7,860 nucleotides of DNA, from assembly GCA_934567115.1 (NCBI GenBank), contig CAKTJA010000056.1, positions 1 through 7,860 on the forward strand. Reading direction: 5' to 3'. A program made the position numbers and the translations under genes. Positions 5,737-7,860 of this stretch are shown piece after piece; position 1 is the first letter of the stretch, and each line of letters begins with the position of its first letter. The notes under the pieces were generated by a model, which saw nothing but the letters and a program-made list of their open reading frames with translations, was not told the DNA's origin and searched no databases. The stretch comes from an uncultured Oscillospiraceae bacterium (GTDB lineage Bacteria; Bacillota; Clostridia; Oscillospirales; Oscillospiraceae).

Positions 5737-7494
5737 CTATGCCCTTCCGTTCGCGCTCAGCCGCCTGACCGTATCCTCGTCAGGGGTCGCGTAAACGGTG
5801 CGGTACGTGTCGTAGACCACCATACCGGGCCGTGCGGACGCCGGCTTCTTTACATATTTTACGCTTGTATAATCCACCGGAACATTTTCGCTCCCCCGCG
5901 CCTGAGAGTACCACGCCGCAAGCACGGCGGCCTCCCGAAGGCTCTGCTCGTCGTAAGCGCCGCCTTCGGTGCAGAGGATGACATGGCTCCCATGGATTCT
6001 CTGCGTGTGCAGCCACAGGTCGCGCCTGTCCGCGCGTTTTGTAAGCTGATCGTTCTGCACGTTGCTGCGCCCCACAAGGATCCTCAGCCCGGACGACGAG
6101 CGGAATGCGTGCGGCGCGAACGCCCCCGCGCGCTCCTTCTTCTCCTTGCCCGTCCTCTTGAGGTAGCCGGTCTCCTGAAGCTCGCGCCGCAGCTCCGCAA
6201 ACTCCGGCTCCGTCCGGGCAAGCGCGATCTCCTGCTGCACGCTTTCAAGATAGTCGCGCTCGCACACGGCCTTTTCGATCTGCTCCCGCAGGTGCTTTTC
6301 CGCCGTCTTCGCCTTGTTGTAGCGCTTGTAGTACTTCGCCGCGTTCTGCTGCGGCGTGAGCCGCGGATCGAGAGGGATCTCGACCTCAGGTCCCCCCTCC
6401 TCATAATAGTTCGGCGTGCGCAGACAGGACGCCGCACGCTCCATTCGGTAGAGGTTCGCGGTGATCAGCTCTCCATACAGCCGCAGCGTATCGCGGCGCT
6501 GCGACGCCGCATACTCCTCCTCCAGCATGCCGAGCTTGCGCACCAGACGCTCATGCGCCGAGGAGACGATGCGCGTCAGCTCACGCCCGCGCCGCTGCGC
6601 CGCCTCCTGCCGGTCCCGCTCCGTATAAAATTCGTCAAGCATCAGGGAAAAGCTTGAAAAGGTCCTCTGCTCCGTCTCCTCCCCGTACTGCGTGACGGCG
6701 CGGTAGGTGAAATCGACCGGCTTTCCCTCTCTCAGCAGCATGGTCGGCGTGAAGCGGTTTTCCTCCAGCTCGTCCGCAAGCCGTGCCAGCTCATCGGCAA
6801 GCCTTTCGCAGCCCTCCGCGTCCGCCGGTCCGAAGCACGCGTCCGCCGAACCGAAGGCGCGCTGAGTTAGCTCGCGCGCGGCAAGCGGCGAAATGCCGAG
6901 GTATCGGCCAAGCAAAAACCGTTCGACCGGCTCCCCCTGTTCGCCGCCGCGCCGCGCCGTCTCAAGCGCCTCCTCGCGCGAGGCAAGGATCGACAGCCGC
7001 TCAAGCGGCGCGGGAGGACGGTAAAACAGCCCCGGCAGAAGCGCGCGCGCACCGGAAAGCTCCGTCTCCACACGGCGCATGCACTCGATGATGCGCCCGT
7101 CCCCGTCAAGCAGAAGCAGATTGGCGCGCCGACCGATCGCCTCGAACACCAGCCGTCTTACGCCGGCCTCCCCCAGCTCGTTCGTATTGCTTATGTCGAG
7201 CGTCACGACCCGCTCCAGCCCGCTCTGCTCGACCGAAGTGATGCGTCCGCCGACAAGGTGCTTGCGCAGCAGCATGCACAGCATCGGCGGCTCGGCGGGG
7301 TTTTCGCGCAGCTCCTCCGTAAGCTGGATGCGCGGCTGGTTCGGCCCGGCGTTGATCAGCAAACGCAGGTTCCCGCGTAAAAGCAGAACGATCTGGTCCC
7401 GCGCGGGCTGCTGCACCTTATCAATGCGCGCGCCGCAGACGCGGTCCCTCAGCTCGTTTGTCAGCGCCCGAAGGCAGATTGCGTCAAGCGGCAT
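5737..7494 (-). CDS. rqcH: RqcH, NFACT-family ribosome quality control factor (FbpA/Rqc2 homologue)
   Basis: A 585-residue protein with the full NFACT layout: NFACT-N (about 1-170, with NTNELGE and EAIGRRANLLLL), a helix-hairpin-helix region (about 180-270), a long charged coiled-coil middle (about 275-440), and NFACT-R (from 471: RILVGRSNVQNDQLT, DLWLHTQ, GSHVIL). In Bacillus subtilis RqcH binds obstructed 50S subunits with peptidyl-tRNA and recruits tRNA-Ala to add a C-terminal poly-alanine tail that marks the stalled chain for degradation; older literature calls relatives fibronectin-binding proteins. No signal peptide is present, in line with a cytosolic role. The tRNA-contact Asp-Arg pair of B. 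subtilis (97/98) appears here as Glu94-Arg95, a conservative change. GGAGGG lies 5 nt before the start, which overlaps mrnC by 11 nt. The gene ends close to a hairpin terminator. Confidence 0.92.
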   Translation of the reverse strand: MPLDAICLRALTNELRDRVCGARIDKVQQPARDQIVLLLRGNLRLLINAGPNQPRIQLTEELRENPAEPPMLCMLLRKHLVGGRITSVEQSGLERVVTLDISNTNELGEAGVRRLVFEAIGRRANLLLLDGDGRIIECMRRVETELSGARALLPGLFYRPPAPLERLSILASREEALETARRGGEQGEPVERFLLGRYLGISPLAARELTQRAFGSADACFGPADAEGCERLADELARLADELEENRFTPTMLLREGKPVDFTYRAVTQYGEETEQRTFSSFSLMLDEFYTERDRQEAAQRRGRELTRIVSSAHERLVRKLGMLEEEYAASQRRDTLRLYGELITANLYRMERAASCLRTPNYYEEGGPEVEIPLDPRLTPQQNAAKYYKRYNKAKTAEKHLREQIEKAVCERDYLESVQQEIALARTEPEFAELRRELQETGYLKRTGKEKKERAGAFAPHAFRSSSGLRILVGRSNVQNDQLTKRADRRDLWLHTQRIHGSHVILCTEGGAYDEQSLREAAVLAAWYSQARGSENVPVDYTSVKYVKKPASARPGMVVYDTYRTVYATPDEDTVRRLSANGRA

Positions 7495-7860
7495 CGTTTC
7501 CCTCCATCATCAGATTGAAAAGCTCGTTGATCCTCTCATGCCGTCCACGCAGGTACAGCCAGCCGAACAGCGCCTCAAGCGCCGTCGCCTTCTGGTACTG
7601 CGCGCGGTCGGCGCTGTGCGGGACCGTGTGGACGTTCGCGTTGCGCCCGCGCCGGAACACCGCCCCCTCCTCTTCGCTGAGCCGATCCAGAATGCGGTCG
7701 GCCAGCTCCGCCTGCTTCGGCGCGCGGACAAGCTCCACCGCCGCGCGGTGCAGCCCCCTTCCCGTCGCCTTCCCATGGGCGCACAGATAGGTGCGCACCA
7801 GAAGCTCGTACACCGCGTCGCCAAGGTGCGCAAGACCGATGCTGCTGATGGCCCGGATGG
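7484..7860 (-). CDS. mrnC: Mini-ribonuclease III (5' end cut by window edge)
   Basis: Open to the right edge; 124 residues plus the stop are visible and about 10-20 N-terminal residues are missing compared with usual Mini-III length. The frame reads SIGLAHLGDAVYELLVRTYL, the RNase III-type signature that carries the catalytic Asp (LGDAVYE), and later KATALEALFGWLYLRG, which carries the second metal-binding Glu. As in all Mini-III proteins there is no double-stranded RNA-binding domain. The enzyme is a homodimer that matures 23S rRNA ends by cutting the double-stranded pre-rRNA stem. A GTG at 7811-7813 lies in frame but falls inside the catalytic motif (GDA-V-YE), so it is not the true start. 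The stop codon lies inside the first codons of rqcH (11-nt overlap), so the two genes form an operon. In many Firmicutes mrnC follows cysS, which would lie beyond the window. Confidence 0.92.
   Translation of the reverse strand, partial: IRAISSIGLAHLGDAVYELLVRTYLCAHGKATGRGLHRAAVELVRAPKQAELADRILDRLSEEEGAVFRRGRNANVHTVPHSADRAQYQKATALEALFGWLYLRGRHERINELFNLMMEGNDAA

Noticed and set aside
5716..6657. A 313-codon plus-strand open frame opposite rqcH
   Set aside because: Arg/Leu-rich translation without domains, no ribosome binding site, and it lies fully across the conserved rqcH coding sequence and the terminator stem.

Overview
The window looks like a chromosomal stretch of a GC-rich member of the Clostridia, plausibly an Oscillospiraceae-type gut bacterium. 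The reasons are a strong G/C preference at third codon positions, AGGAGG-type ribosome binding sites before nearly every gene, a Mini-ribonuclease III gene (a Firmicutes/cyanobacterial family), and a YqeB/YqeC pair of the selenium-dependent molybdenum hydroxylase pathway. The assignment rests on gene content and composition only. I see no rRNA, tRNA, CRISPR array, insertion sequence or phage gene.

Region 1 (1-835, minus strand) holds a MerR-family regulator with a GyrI-like effector domain, cut by the left edge. It is preceded by its own MerR-type promoter with the diagnostic 19-bp spacer, filled by an imperfect palindrome, so autoregulation is likely. Region 2 (836-2420, minus strand) is a two-gene operon, yqeC then yqeB, with a 13-nt overlap. 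It is read from a good sigma-A promoter (TTGCAA, 17 bp, TATAAT) and is linked in other genomes to selenium-dependent molybdenum hydroxylases.

Region 3 (2469-5717, plus strand) is a tight three-gene operon: a small lipoprotein (DUF4358-like), an AlgI/DltB-type MBOAT acyltransferase, and a DHHW/AlgX-like SGNH protein anchored by one N-terminal membrane helix. The MBOAT would pass acyl (probably acetyl) groups across the membrane, and the DHHW protein would put them on an extracytoplasmic glycan. Upstream is a sequence that fits an ECF sigma-factor promoter, including a T-rich spacer, so the operon may belong to an envelope-stress regulon. A 13-bp perfect hairpin at 5688-5717 closes it.

Region 4 (5737-7860, minus strand) converges on that hairpin and encodes Mini-RNase III (mrnC, cut by the right edge) overlapping by 11 nt with rqcH, the NFACT-family ribosome quality control factor. 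This couples 23S rRNA maturation with rescue of obstructed 50S subunits.

The most interesting candidates are the possibly ECF-controlled lipoprotein-MBOAT-DHHW operon, the mrnC-rqcH overlap, and a possible internal start in the MerR gene exactly at its domain boundary. None is clearly a new system; each is an inference that can be tested.
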